Shown: positions 54,774 to 64,000 of the stretch, in pieces
How the letters are laid out: each line of letters starts with the position of its first letter
Position numbering within the stretch: position 1 is the first letter of the stretch
NCBI RefSeq assembly: GCF_000006405.1
Contig: NW_003207677.1
Location: forward strand, 26,618-90,617
DNA: 64,000 nucleotides
Source of the DNA: Perkinsus marinus ATCC 50983
Lineage: Eukaryota; Perkinsozoa; Perkinsida; Perkinsidae
Direction of reading: 5' to 3'
Made by a program: the position numbers and the translations under genes
The notes under the pieces: generated by a model
What the model was told of the DNA's origin: nothing
Databases searched by the model: none
What the model saw: only the letters and a program-made list of their open reading frames with translations

Positions 54774-57453
54774 TCACTTGAAGTCCCTCTGAAAGTTGTA
54801 GCCGTCGTCATCGCCTTCCATCGCGGTGTCGGAAGCCTGGACACTCCATCACAACTCCAGCACACCCTCCTGAGCTCACCTCCATCTGTTGTGTTCGTTG
54901 TCTCCTCTCCTTCTTCCCTTGGTTACGTTTTGCCTCCTTAGTCTTCTTCTTGATATCCCGATTCACACGCGGGTTCAATCCCGTGAATATACGTTTTTCT
55001 TTCGTCTTACCAGAAGCCTTCTTCTCCTCAACAGCCTCGTCAATGAGAATCTACCAACAACAACAATACCATTCCCCTTACCCCTAAATCTACTCACCGG
55101 CACTTCCTCCTCCTCCTCCTCCTCCTGGTCGTCATCATCAACTTCATCTACCTCCCCTTCCTCGCCGCTTTCCATCTCCATATCAACGCCCATGTCAGCA
55201 CTCTGAGCCGCGTTATGAGCCGACCCGCTGAACTCCACCCCAGCTGCCGCTTCCGCGTTAGTATCCGCCTGAAACGTCAAATCACCCGTCCTATTGATGA
55301 AGTGTGGACTTTTCACCCTTACCTGGCTGAAGAGTGCGTCAATGTCAAACTCGGGGCTGGCAGCAGCGACCACTTTAGCGAAATTCTTGCCCTTATCAGC
55401 TGCAGGAGGCATGCAGAAGAATCTGATTAAAAAACAGTAATTCCCTCTACCTCGCGCGCCCTTACCGCAGCCTGCCAGCTGTCCACTCTCTAAGAACGTC
55501 CTTGGCTCCCTGCCGGAAGTCCGGCGCGCCCCCACGACGGAGTTTACCCCGACTCCGACACACATGACCAACCAGCTCATTCACCGACTCGAATGCAGGC
55601 ATCTACCAAAACCATCCGAAAATGCATATGCTGATATAATCACACTCGCGTGATGGGTTACATACCACAACAGTCTCAACCAACGATAGTTAATATGGTA
55701 TGCCTCCATATCAGCACTACCCCTCCAGGCTCACCTTGAAGTGCTTCAACACGGCGTTGCGCGGTGTACGTTTGACCAACGCCTCAACGACTGGCATCGG
55801 GTCCTCGAGGGCGTCCACATTCACCGACTGTCGAATCACCTAAAACAAATCTACATTAGCACCACCGCAGAAGACCTACTCTTCTTACCAAACTAGAAGT
55901 GTTGCTAGCCGATTCCTCAGTGCCAGAGAAAATTACACCCGGGCAATCTAGTAAGCTCACCTAAAGGGAAGAAGACTCCTACCAGCAACCATCGTGATCA
56001 GGCTCACAGTCTTATCTATCTGGACCTCCTGCATCTGCTTAGTAACCCCAGCACGATTGCCAGTCATAAGGTGCACCCCCTTGCCTCTCTTCATAGAGTT
56101 GATAACAGAGGACTTACCAACGTTAGGGTAGCCAACAATACCAACGTTGATGCGACCAGTACCAACACTCCTGATGCAACACATACAATGCCACATGCTG
56201 AGGACAACACTACCTTGCATAGTTCTTCAAGAGCTGCAGGAGAGCATCGCTGCCAATGACACCATAGCTAGATTTCAATAGCCCCTCAGAAGCGGTCTCA
56301 GCTGCGATAGCCCTGCCAGTTTGACCTGTGTTGAAAACCATAACACACCACTGAGCAGTACCCTCCCCCCTACGGTCCCCAGAGCTCCTAGCGGCCTTGA
56401 ACGCAATAGTAGGGAAGTCCTTACGAAGGTAAGCCAACCAAGCTTGGACAGCCTCCTTAGGTACGAGATCTAAAACCAACAATAGCCCTACTACTATGCC
56501 GATACCACAACGGCTGATTACCAATCTTATTGAGCAAAAGGATGACCTTCTTGCCGTTTGAAAGTATCTCCTCCTCGAGGCTCTTGCATCGGCAACTCAG
56601 AGGGTCTCGAGCATCCAAAACCTTCAACACATCACTCGATGCAGACCTCCAAGTCGTCGCACGAGCAGCAGCAGCAGCCTACCTCTACTACGACGTCAGC
56701 CATGCCCATAACCTTCCTCAGCTCCCTATAATAGGCCCTCCTAGTGTTCTGTGCCTGCACCACCAAGTCATATCACCTCAGACGACGACGTCTCGCCTTC
56801 CCCCTACCTCCTTGGAACCGCTCCCAAGATGAGTCACGCTGTGCATGTCCCTCACAGAAGTAGACGAGCCAATGAGCGCATCAGCCGATCGATCATAAAG
56901 CCTAACGAAGAAGACCACACATCACAACCCATACCGTTCCATCCTCCAAAATACCTCGTCCTTCGCTCCGCCTCCGATTTCAACTCCGCCAGGGACTTCA
57001 CCACCTTGTCCTGATTCTTCCTAGACACCACTGGCTCGACTGGCAAGCCCTACCCCAATGACGGTTCACTCGACAAGCTCATCAGTAACAGTGCCCTACC
57101 TTCTTGCGGAGTTCCCTCTCCCGCTTAATATGAGCCTCCTTCTCTTGCTTCCTCTTCTCCATGTCATTCAGCACCTACCCCAACGATTTAACCCGTGTTA
57201 AAACATCCCAACCTGACCTACCTCCTGTTTAAAAGGCCAGCTGTTCGGTATCCCCGGATCTCTTCTCTTTTTCGATACCACAACTCCGACTTTCTTTGCC
57301 ACCCTAGCCTGCTTCTTCACCTTCCGATTATGCTCTTTCACCTATGTCGACGTGGCAAACAACAAAGCACCGACGCAAGTGAGCTCCACCTTTTTCTGGA
57401 TATTATATTTCCTGTTCAGAGTTTGTCTTCTAGAAGGCTTCTTGATCTTCATA
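54774..57453 (-). CDS. Nucleostemin/GNL3-type nucleolar GTPase
   Basis: Circularly permuted GTPase of 60S ribosome assembly. The start at 57453 gives MKIKKPSRRQTLNRKYNIQK and VKEHNRKVKKQARVAKK, the basic nucleolar region; then a coiled-coil EKRKQEKEAHIKRERE. The G-motifs appear in permuted order: VVVEVLDARDPLSCRC (G5-like DARDP), KVILLLNKIDL (G4), GYPNVGKSSVINSMK (G1, near 56120), DCPGVIF (G3). After these come VEALVKRTPRNAVLKHF, an acidic run (about 55140), KTKEKRIFTGLNPRVNRD and a C-terminus DDDGYNFQRDFK typical of the family, with TGA at 54774. At least nine short introns divide it. GNL3 and GNL3L/Nug1 cannot be separated here. Confidence 0.9.
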
Positions 57454-57638
57454 GTGAAGGAGTAGCAGAGGCAACAACAGCACAAGAGAGGCTATTCAAA
57501 AAAATATAACGATCAACCCCAACGCGAACCAACTAGCAGTGTACGTGGGAGAAACTTTACTCGATATAAGGACAGTGCCAATATGGCCGATAGAATACGT
57601 CTGGCCGGGGATGAGCTCAGATGCTTCTGGTCACCACA

Positions 57639-59420
57639 TTATTTTCTACGAGGCTTCTTCTTATTAGCAGTCTTCCTCTTGCCCTTCTTCTCAGTAGGCT
57701 TTGAGATCTTCCGAGGCGCCTCAGCCGCAACAGCCGCACGCTTCTTCTCACGTCTCTGCGGCACGACTCGCAATGCAACAATCCTAGATCCCCGGTTCAA
57801 TTCCTACCTCCTCCAATTTTCCCACAGGGACTTCCGACAGCTTCATCTTGCCAACGTCTTCTCCCTCTTCCTCCTCCTCCTCTTCAGCCACTTCAAAGCG
57901 TACCCGTTTGACGCCCTTCTTTCCAGATTTCTCTTCTGCCACTGGTTTCGACGCCTCAGCCGCCCATACGGGGAGCATGATCGAGTCTGTACTCTGGACG
58001 CCGACACTGAGGATCTTACGTTTCACTGACAACATGTCGCTCGACAAGGCCTCAAGGACGACTCTAGCGTTCTCGACGAGATCCCTGAGAAAGATACACT
58101 TCCTGCCCGGAATGAAAGATGCAAAACAGGCCCACTCCTTAGCCATGGACGTGTCACCAATACGGACGCTGATGCTAGCTCCGGTACTCTTACGATAACG
58201 GGTACCTTAGAAACGAAGAATGAATCACTCGCGGTAACCTGATTAGACTTAATACTGTTGAGCGCCTTCTCAATTTGCTTCGTAGGATCTACGTCGCTAG
58301 AAGTAGGCCACTTGACGGGAACCCTAAACACAGCGAGGAGTAACAGCACTAATAGAATTTCCTCGAATTACGGTATCTTTTGCTTTTTGTGATGGAAGAA
58401 GTACTTGCCAAGGAGATTAGGGAGCATGTCAGACACGGAGGAATCGCAAAGGAAGACGTCGTGAGCGTTGGCCAAATCCCGAAGGAGCTCAAAACGAGCC
58501 GCGTACCTACAGCAAATGCTGAAACATATTTTGGGTTTCCTCAGCTGAGCGCCTCACTACATGATGAAAATTGGCATACGATTTAGGAGAACGGAAAGGT
58601 AGAAAAACCAACAAATATTTCCCCAAAATTTCCACAAAACTTTCTTAATGTCCCCAACACACGTAGTTGACCATGTGCATATTTTCCCACACGGAGTGAT
58701 TCAGATGCGCTCAGTCGAGATATGCACAGATTCGCAAGCCCTCTATTACTTCGATCGTAGAGCCTTGATGGTTACAATCTTGGCGATGGGCAAATTGTAT
58801 CTGCATAATACCTATAGCGACCTAAGATACGCAAAGATCCTCCATACTTAGCCACCAGCTTCTGAGCGGTTTGCTTAGGATCCCGAGCTATAAGGCAAAT
58901 GGACAATCCCTCGACGCCGTTCTTGCCGTGAATCGAGTGAGGTACTTGTCTGAAAACGACGACTTCCACAATGGTCCTCTCCTAAGCCTGTATACTACAT
59001 CAACCGATATTTATTATCAGCTTTTCCCTGTATCTTATCAACATTAATCTGCACAGTGACGGTGTCGCCGGCCTCCTCAGCCAGCAGGTTTTTGGTGGCC
59101 TTCTCAGCTGACTTCTTCGCAGAGTACCTGGAGTCGACACAGATGTGATAGAACCAGCATCAAACGTTTTATACAACCTTCTGGGGTCACTAGAAAACAA
59201 TAAAAATGAACGTCGGAAGAATGTAGACTTTTCACGTGACACATTTCAAACGGTAAGGAAAAAATTTTCACTTTCTAGACCGGTGAAAAACTCGGATTTT
59301 TCCACTGAGGATAACAACGAGGCTGTAAACAAATATCCAAGTCCTTTTGTCTTACTTAAGGAGGGCATTGAGTGCCTTGGGCAGCTGAGAGTTGCAGGCC
59401 GATAGGGAAGACTTCTCCAT
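57639..59420 (-). CDS. Ribosomal L1-domain protein (RSL1D1/Utp30-like)
   Basis: Nucleolar ribosome-assembly factor. The start at 59420 gives MEKSSLSACNSQLPKALNAL, then intron (59139 to about 59363), YSAKKSAEKATKNLLAEEAG, VEVVVFRQVPHSIHGKNG, LSICLIARDPKQTAQKLVAK, RFELLRDLANAHDVFLCDSS, DMLPNLLGKYFFHHKK, VPVKWPTSSDVDPTKQIEKA, GASISVRIGDTSM, and CIFLRDLVENARVVLEALS: the L1 fold in the usual order. The C-terminus is acidic, then Lys-rich (KKPRRK, TAA at 57639). An intron at about 58400-58800 holds MITE-1 copy l. The join near 57770-57810 was not resolved, but that non-coding stretch contains a T-arm-like motif. Confidence 0.83.
57786..57806 (-). other. T-arm-like motif in an L1-domain gene intron
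   Basis: Plus strand 'gatccccggttcaattcc', the T-arm/B-box consensus, in reverse orientation relative to the gene and directly after a gtagga donor. Confidence 0.5.
58516..58694 (-). repeat. MITE-1 copy l
   Basis: Reverse copy: 'tttcctcagctgagcg', 'tccccaaaatttcca', 'caacacacgtagttgacca', 'tgtgcatattttcccacacg'. It lies in an intron of the L1-domain gene. Confidence 0.85.
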
Positions 59421-60362
59421 GGGTGCCAGAACAATCGATTAGTTGGGCGAGCGCTACTCTCACCACAGGTTCGGTACGAGGTACGAGACGTATATGTCGA
59501 TTGGAGATGCAGAAGGCATGTGAGATGGTGACTAGCCTGCTGACGGCTACAGCACCGGTACAGCGGTGTCCATATAGCACGATGAACGTAAGATTGAAGC
59601 TATGCCTTGCAGTGTCGGAAGACTATGCACATGGTCAACCACATGTGTTGTTGACAAATCGGAAATTCTGAGAAACTTGGGGAAATTCTCATTGGTTTCT
59701 GTACACTTCTACCCGAATTCGTATGTTAACTCCTATAATGAGTGAGGAATCTCCTAATGGGGCGTTTCTCAGCTGAGGAAAGCGAACATATATTCCAACA
59801 CTGGTGCCTAGTGCGAGTCGTAGCCGACCTTAAGATGCAACCGTAGGTGCATCTTTTGAAGTTACTGCAGCGGGAAGGTTTCATAAGGGGTTTCGTAGTG
59901 GAGGGAAACCGTATCAATATCCTCCTGAAACGATACCAATGTAGGGTGATGCTAAGAGGCCACGTTCGAAGGAAGCTTGGTCAGTTGCTCCCGTCATACG
60001 TAATATTCAAGTAGTGTCGAAGCCCAGCCGAGACATCTGGCTCTTGCCTCACGAGCTGAAGGAGCGGACTGGGTGGGTCAGTGATTGGGGCGTTTTATGG
60101 TCATTTGAGTGATACTTAGGATGAACACAGGGACTTGGATAATGCAGACCCCTGAAGGGTTCATGACACATCGAGAGTGCATTGAGTTGGGAGTAGGTGG
60201 TAAGGTTATCTTTGCTATCAACAATGGTGCACAGAAATGGTGCTGATTGTGATGGAAGCATGTTTCCGATCGATGCCGACCTGTTTTGTAACTTAGTAAC
60301 TTTAGTGGGGTATCTCATAGTCCTCTGATGTTGTCGTCCACTTGTGGTTAATCATCATCGCT
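59421..60362. other. Intergenic with the best MITE-1 copy
   Basis: No gene recognised apart from MITE-1 copy m. Short open frames at 59356-59580 and 60049-60318 lack support. Confidence 0.5.
59610..59803 (+). repeat. MITE-1 copy m (reference copy)
   Basis: About 194 bp. The ends 'cagtgtcggaagactatgc' and 'catatattccaacactg' form an imperfect terminal inverted repeat. Inside, in order: 'catggtcaaccacatgtgtt', 'gaaattctgagaaact', 'tctgtacacttctacccgaa', 'ctcctataatgagtgagga', 'tttctcagctgaggaaagc'. No coding capacity. Confidence 0.92.
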
Positions 60363-60794
60363 ATGGGGAACACCAACGCTCTTTCTGGTAGAAGCAGCGA
60401 AAATGTCCCTGCCGAGGATGGAACCTGGGTCGTTTACGTGCGAGGTATGAATGGCTACACACTCACGTATAGCGTGAATCTACATAACGATGCCGTGACA
60501 GATCTCATGGAGGAGATACGCAGGGAGATTAGGAGATTGCAGGAACTTCGAACGATTTTCGACGATTCACATTCAGGCCGGAATCGATGTGAAATGTTTC
60601 ATTTTTTCTCGGTGCAAAATGTTAGCAGTATTAATGGTCGTGAAGCTGTCAAAGTTCACGACAGGTCTACATCGGCGCGCCAAAACATATGCGTACCCTC
60701 TCGAATTCCCTTCGTGGTCCTATTGAGGATTGACGAGCCCGGTCTTGCTTTGTTCGTGCGTGCAGTCCTGTGTACGTGCGTGCCCCGCAATTGA
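60363..60794 (+). CDS. Hypothetical protein, MGNTN start
   Basis: The frame from 60363 reads MGNTNALSGRSSENVPAEDG, a possible N-myristoylation signal, then VRGMNGYTLTYSVNLHNDAV and a charged helix DLMEEIRREIRRLQELRTIF. The later part (after about residue 75) looks like intron or chance sequence, so the true 3' end is unknown. It may instead belong to the leader of the retroelement that begins at 60885. Confidence 0.4.
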   Translation: MGNTNALSGRSSENVPAEDGTWVVYVRGMNGYTLTYSVNLHNDAVTDLMEEIRREIRRLQELRTIFDDSHSGRNRCEMFHFFSVQNVSSINGREAVKVHDRSTSARQNICVPSRIPFVVLLRIDEPGLALFVRAVLCTCVPRN

Positions 60795-60884
60795 TGGTGT
60801 TTTTTCCCTGAGCCATTATATTAAATGACATTGATACGCTCAATCTCAGTTTCACAACCGTAAACTTGTCTACTCGTTGTTAAT

Positions 60885-62246
60885 ATGGCGACACCTGAGG
60901 AGCTCGCTGAGCTCTCTGAAGCCCGTAGAGAGTTGGCCGCTACGCGCCGTTCCCTCCGGGATACTCGCGAGGCTCTCAACAACATCATCTCCGACGAGAA
61001 GGATGATACTCAGCAGCTTATGAGCGACCTCGCGTCCAAGGAGGCCAGTAATCTTTCTAAGATAGGTAGCCTCGAGGCCCGTATTGCTGAACTTGAGGCC
61101 CTGGCTGACCGATCCGTCAGCGAGATATCACGGAAGGAAGGTTTCAGTCGACTCTCTCCACGGTCCGAGGAGGAGGAGCATGAGGTGTATACCACTCCGA
61201 AGTCACGCTCCTCACGATGCCCGGCAGCGACAGTGACTAAGTTATGTCTGCCTCAACTCTGTGAAGCAACAGATCTCCAATCGCACTATCATGCTATTGA
61301 ACACACCTTCGTTGAAGCAGGAGCCGCTGAGTATCACCAGCAAGGACATTTGCTAGTGCACGAGGAGGTCAAAGTATCTGTCATGACCAAATTCCTTTCC
61401 TCTCTGAGTAATGTCCGACCGGTCCATAAGAAGGCCACTGTAGCGTCACGTACCCACTCACAGGATTGGAATTTGGTCCGCAATGTCCTTCTGACGAGGT
61501 ATTGCCGCAGATCAGTGTTGAAGGAGACCTACGAGGAGAAGTTACGCAATCTCACATTTACAGGGGTTAAGCAGATCGAGGATTTCCTGGAGTCCGCCGC
61601 CGATATCTACCATCTATTCACAGATGTCTACCCGAACGACGTGTCGGAGCGACGTTCATTGACAAGACAAGTTCTGGCGAAGTTCCCACAGCATATCATT
61701 GAGAAGGTTATGGAGAGAATTTGCCAGCTGTCGGGGTTAGCCTCTGTCGATGAGGACTGGGAGACGGCGGTGCCATTCGATGAGGCATCAGACGGAGTGC
61801 GAAGTGTTTGTGAGGCAATCCGATGGGTATGCCGAACAAAGGACCAAGCCTCAATAATGAAACCGACGAAAGGGGTCGATAGTGTTCACGCCGCCATGTA
61901 CGACGACACCTGCGAAGAGAGTTTATCCTCGAAGCCGGCAAGCAAACAGGATTCTGCTGCCTCAGTGGATAAGGTTAACTCCGGATCGGGATCTCGCTCA
62001 GTAACCCCCAAGCAGTGGTGTGAACGATATAAGCCTGACCAATTGATCAAGGTCATTGGACTGTGGGGTGACGATCTGCAGAAGGCCATTCCTGAAATGG
62101 AGAGCAACTTCCCTTTGAAGGGAAAAGGACGTCGTAATCCGTTCTTCCGAATAGTTGCTCTCAAGGCTGGCACTGATAGGGATGCCGTTATCTCTCGACT
62201 GACGAAGAACAGCATCCGTTCTGACCGGTTTGCCCCTTTCTCATGA
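60885..62246 (+). CDS. Retrotransposon gag-like protein
   Basis: 453 residues without introns. The N-terminal 90 residues form a coiled coil (AELSEARRELAATRRSLRDT, KIGSLEARIAELEALADRSV). A central helical region (LCEATDLQSHYHAIEHTFVE through YPNDVSERRSLTRQVLAKFP) has the layout of a Ty3-type capsid. The C-terminus is basic (KGKGRRNPFFR) and has no CCHC zinc knuckle. The TGA at 62244-62246 overlaps the ATG of the next frame. No long terminal repeat was identified upstream. Confidence 0.7.
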   Translation: MATPEELAELSEARRELAATRRSLRDTREALNNIISDEKDDTQQLMSDLASKEASNLSKIGSLEARIAELEALADRSVSEISRKEGFSRLSPRSEEEEHEVYTTPKSRSSRCPAATVTKLCLPQLCEATDLQSHYHAIEHTFVEAGAAEYHQQGHLLVHEEVKVSVMTKFLSSLSNVRPVHKKATVASRTHSQDWNLVRNVLLTRYCRRSVLKETYEEKLRNLTFTGVKQIEDFLESAADIYHLFTDVYPNDVSERRSLTRQVLAKFPQHIIEKVMERICQLSGLASVDEDWETAVPFDEASDGVRSVCEAIRWVCRTKDQASIMKPTKGVDSVHAAMYDDTCEESLSSKPASKQDSAASVDKVNSGSGSRSVTPKQWCERYKPDQLIKVIGLWGDDLQKAIPEMESNFPLKGKGRRNPFFRIVALKAGTDRDAVISRLTKNSIRSDRFAPFS

Positions 62247-64000
62247 GTCCTGAGCAGGACTTGAAACTGCTTCCTATCACTCGTGATAGGGCTTCGGTAC
62301 CATCTGCTTACTGGTTATGTTGTCGTCTTGCTACTACCCCCACTTGTATGAGTTGGATAGATGCCCGGTTATTATTAGACACCGGGGCTGGTCTTGATTT
62401 TTTATTGTACGATGACTCTTTCCCTTTAAAATCATTCCCAATTGAGACGTGTAGTTTCCAAGTGAAGCTTGCTGACTCGTCCAGTCGAAAAGTGAGTCGC
62501 AAAGTGAAGTTCCCAATGCAGCTCCGGGAACAGCAGGGATGGGGAACTACTCGTGACAGATATTTGTACCTGCTACCTCAAGTATCACGGGGCCCCTTAT
62601 CTGATTGCCCAGTGATTATCGCGGGTCGAGTCTTTTTGCGTGATTATAAAATATCGATTGACTCAGGCGAGAGCCGAGTGACGCTCGCTGGTAATGATCT
62701 GCCCCTTGTCCGATTCCCGCAAGAATCGGTGCCTACCGTTGCTCGATGCTCAGTGACCGAAGAGTCTAATATATGTATTCTTGATCCCAGTCTAGGGGAT
62801 GGGAAATGGGACGACGAAGCTGCTGGCTGCCTGCTGACGACTATGATTGAGGGCCGACAGGATGCAGACACATCCTATGAACGACTTCCCCTCCCGCCCT
62901 CATCATCTGAGGAGATGGACATTCCTTTCGACACGGTACCACCAATCTCAACTGACCTGCTTGACCGATTGGTCAGCCAAGGGTGGTGGCCAATGCGGAA
63001 GTGTCAACACTGGTTTGCTCGTCTACGGAAGCTCCGTGCTGATGAAATACGTGACGACTCCCGACAGACTCACGTGTTTGAGCTTAGATGTGATTCCTTG
63101 GGCGAGGCGAGTCATGTACAAATTCCAACGGCTGTCCGTCGAATTGCGGAACGCGCATACGAACGATTAACCCTCGAGAAGCAGAAGACCTTTGACGAGC
63201 TAGTCCGAGGATATGAAGAGAGAGGATGGTGGATAAAGAGATCTGAGGAAGAGATTCACACACTCTCCAAGACCACCCACATTCTCCCTCCATCGGTTGT
63301 ATTCATGATCCCAGGAGCTCTCAAGCGACGAGATAGACTTGTCGTCGATCTGCGACGGGCCAATCGTCGTTTCACAAGAGGGTCCAGTTCCTCGGTCACG
63401 GTTTCTATCTGCATAGCGGTGACTCGTCTGTATGGATCGGGAGTCATGTGGGTCATGGATTGTTCACGCGCGTTCTATAAATTGCGCTGGTTGGGCCTAC
63501 TTGCCTTGTTGGTGGTACGTTCATCGCTGTACACGAGCAACCGCTGTGTCTTCGGCGTCACCACTGGTCCTGGAAGTTTGGGGCATACTCTGGGAGACCT
63601 GATAGCAGCATTCAGAGCTCTCTGTGCAATGTTGCTTCTTTGTTTCCTATTACTCTGCTTCGTTGATGACATTCTATGTGCGGGAGTGGACGGTGCTTCA
63701 GCAGTATGTTGGTTGATATATACACTACAGAGATGCGCCTTCGGGGTATCTCGGAAGAAATTCCAAGCGATCGCCATCAGGTCATCAAGGAGTCATGTTG
63801 CCGATATCCTAGAGCGGATGAACCTACCGACTTCCCTCTTCGTATGGTCGGATTCCGCCGACTTACTGGGATGCACAATGACTTACGATGAGAGTGGACC
63901 GACGCCTCTTCTTCGCGTCGATTGCAACCGAGGTGATCGGCTCCAGTTGGCTCGGCAGCAGGCCACATCAGTGTTACAAGTGTTGGATGGTAACGTCACG
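62243..64000 (+). CDS. Retrotransposon pol: protease and reverse transcriptase, 3' end missing
   Basis: Opens with ATG at 62243, one base back from the gag frame, and stays open to the window edge (586 codons). An aspartic protease site RLLLDTGAGLDF is near 62375, with a later hydrophobic-Gly pair PVIIAGR. Reverse transcriptase motifs: VVDLRRANRRF (near 63340), VMWVMDCSRAFYKLRW (motif A, catalytic Asp, near 63450), VFGVTTGPGSLGHTLGD (motif B, near 63550), LCFVDDILCAG (motif C, FVDD, near 63665). RNase H and integrase, if present, lie beyond the window. Ty3/gypsy-like organisation is likely but not proved. The frame is unbroken, so the element may be young. Confidence 0.8.
   Translation, partial: MSPEQDLKLLPITRDRASVPSAYWLCCRLATTPTCMSWIDARLLLDTGAGLDFLLYDDSFPLKSFPIETCSFQVKLADSSSRKVSRKVKFPMQLREQQGWGTTRDRYLYLLPQVSRGPLSDCPVIIAGRVFLRDYKISIDSGESRVTLAGNDLPLVRFPQESVPTVARCSVTEESNICILDPSLGDGKWDDEAAGCLLTTMIEGRQDADTSYERLPLPPSSSEEMDIPFDTVPPISTDLLDRLVSQGWWPMRKCQHWFARLRKLRADEIRDDSRQTHVFELRCDSLGEASHVQIPTAVRRIAERAYERLTLEKQKTFDELVRGYEERGWWIKRSEEEIHTLSKTTHILPPSVVFMIPGALKRRDRLVVDLRRANRRFTRGSSSSVTVSICIAVTRLYGSGVMWVMDCSRAFYKLRWLGLLALLVVRSSLYTSNRCVFGVTTGPGSLGHTLGDLIAAFRALCAMLLLCFLLLCFVDDILCAGVDGASAVCWLIYTLQRCAFGVSRKKFQAIAIRSSRSHVADILERMNLPTSLFVWSDSADLLGCTMTYDESGPTPLLRVDCNRGDRLQLARQQATSVLQVLDGNVT

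Noticed and set aside
54962-54992. T-arm-like 'gggttcaatccc'
   Set aside because: It falls inside the conserved coding text IFTGLNPRVNRD of the nucleolar GTPase, so it is coincidental.

Overview
The window is nuclear DNA of a single-celled eukaryote. Almost every recognisable gene is cut by short GT-AG introns, mostly 41-70 nt. Coding is dense on both strands and there is no bacterial operon layout. A ClpC-type chaperone has an N-terminal leader of the kind used for complex plastids, and several intron and transposon families are scattered through the sequence. Together these suggest an alveolate close to Perkinsus or the dinoflagellates. This is an inference from style and gene content; no spliced leader, rRNA or organelle marker is present to prove it.

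Layout. 1-3.1 kb: an ABC-F translation ATPase (minus, runs off the left edge). 3.1-6.7 kb: poorly supported hypothetical exons. 6.7-8.0 kb: D-aminoacyl-tRNA deacylase and a small HMG-box protein (minus). 8.1-9.8 kb: a GSK3-type kinase with an intron made of a GTA microsatellite. 10.7-12.0 kb: a multi-pass membrane protein. 12.4-15.9 kb: a class I alpha-mannosidase (GH47, minus). 15.9-18.7 kb: repeat-rich, no convincing gene. 18.8-26.2 kb: a glutaminase that appears to be a tandem fusion, an intact module with ankyrin repeats followed by a second module that has lost the catalytic residues. 26.4-29.9 kb: plastid-type ClpC. 30.4-31.5 kb: a Cys/HGGG zinc-finger-like protein (minus). 32.1-33.2 kb: a ruined copy of the transposase found at 47.9 kb, with a 100-N assembly gap. 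33.7-38.5 kb: a coiled-coil protein, a predicted myristoylated MGNCC protein and a secreted Ser/Thr-rich protein. 39.7-40.1 kb: ribosomal protein eL30. 40.5-42.9 kb: a pepsin-like protease with a C-terminal membrane anchor. 44.3-45.2 kb: an LEA-like 11-mer repeat protein. 46.0-50.8 kb: a PPR-like gene that seems to carry a 3.1-kb DNA transposon in an intron. 51.2-54.6 kb: two tandem PAP2 phosphatases (minus). 54.8-59.4 kb: two adjacent ribosome-assembly genes, nucleostemin/GNL3 and an L1-domain protein (minus). 60.9 kb to the right edge: gag and pol of an LTR-type retroelement.

Three kinds of repeated non-coding sequence run across the gene list. First, a roughly 145-195 bp MITE with terminal inverted repeats occurs about 13 times, in both orientations, always between genes or in introns. 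Second, a 19-nt core recurs inside short introns of unrelated genes, in both orientations. Third, a tRNA T-arm-like hairpin recurs in other short introns. The last two look like traces of mobile, intron-generating elements and are, with the fused glutaminase and the transposon, the most interesting content of the window.
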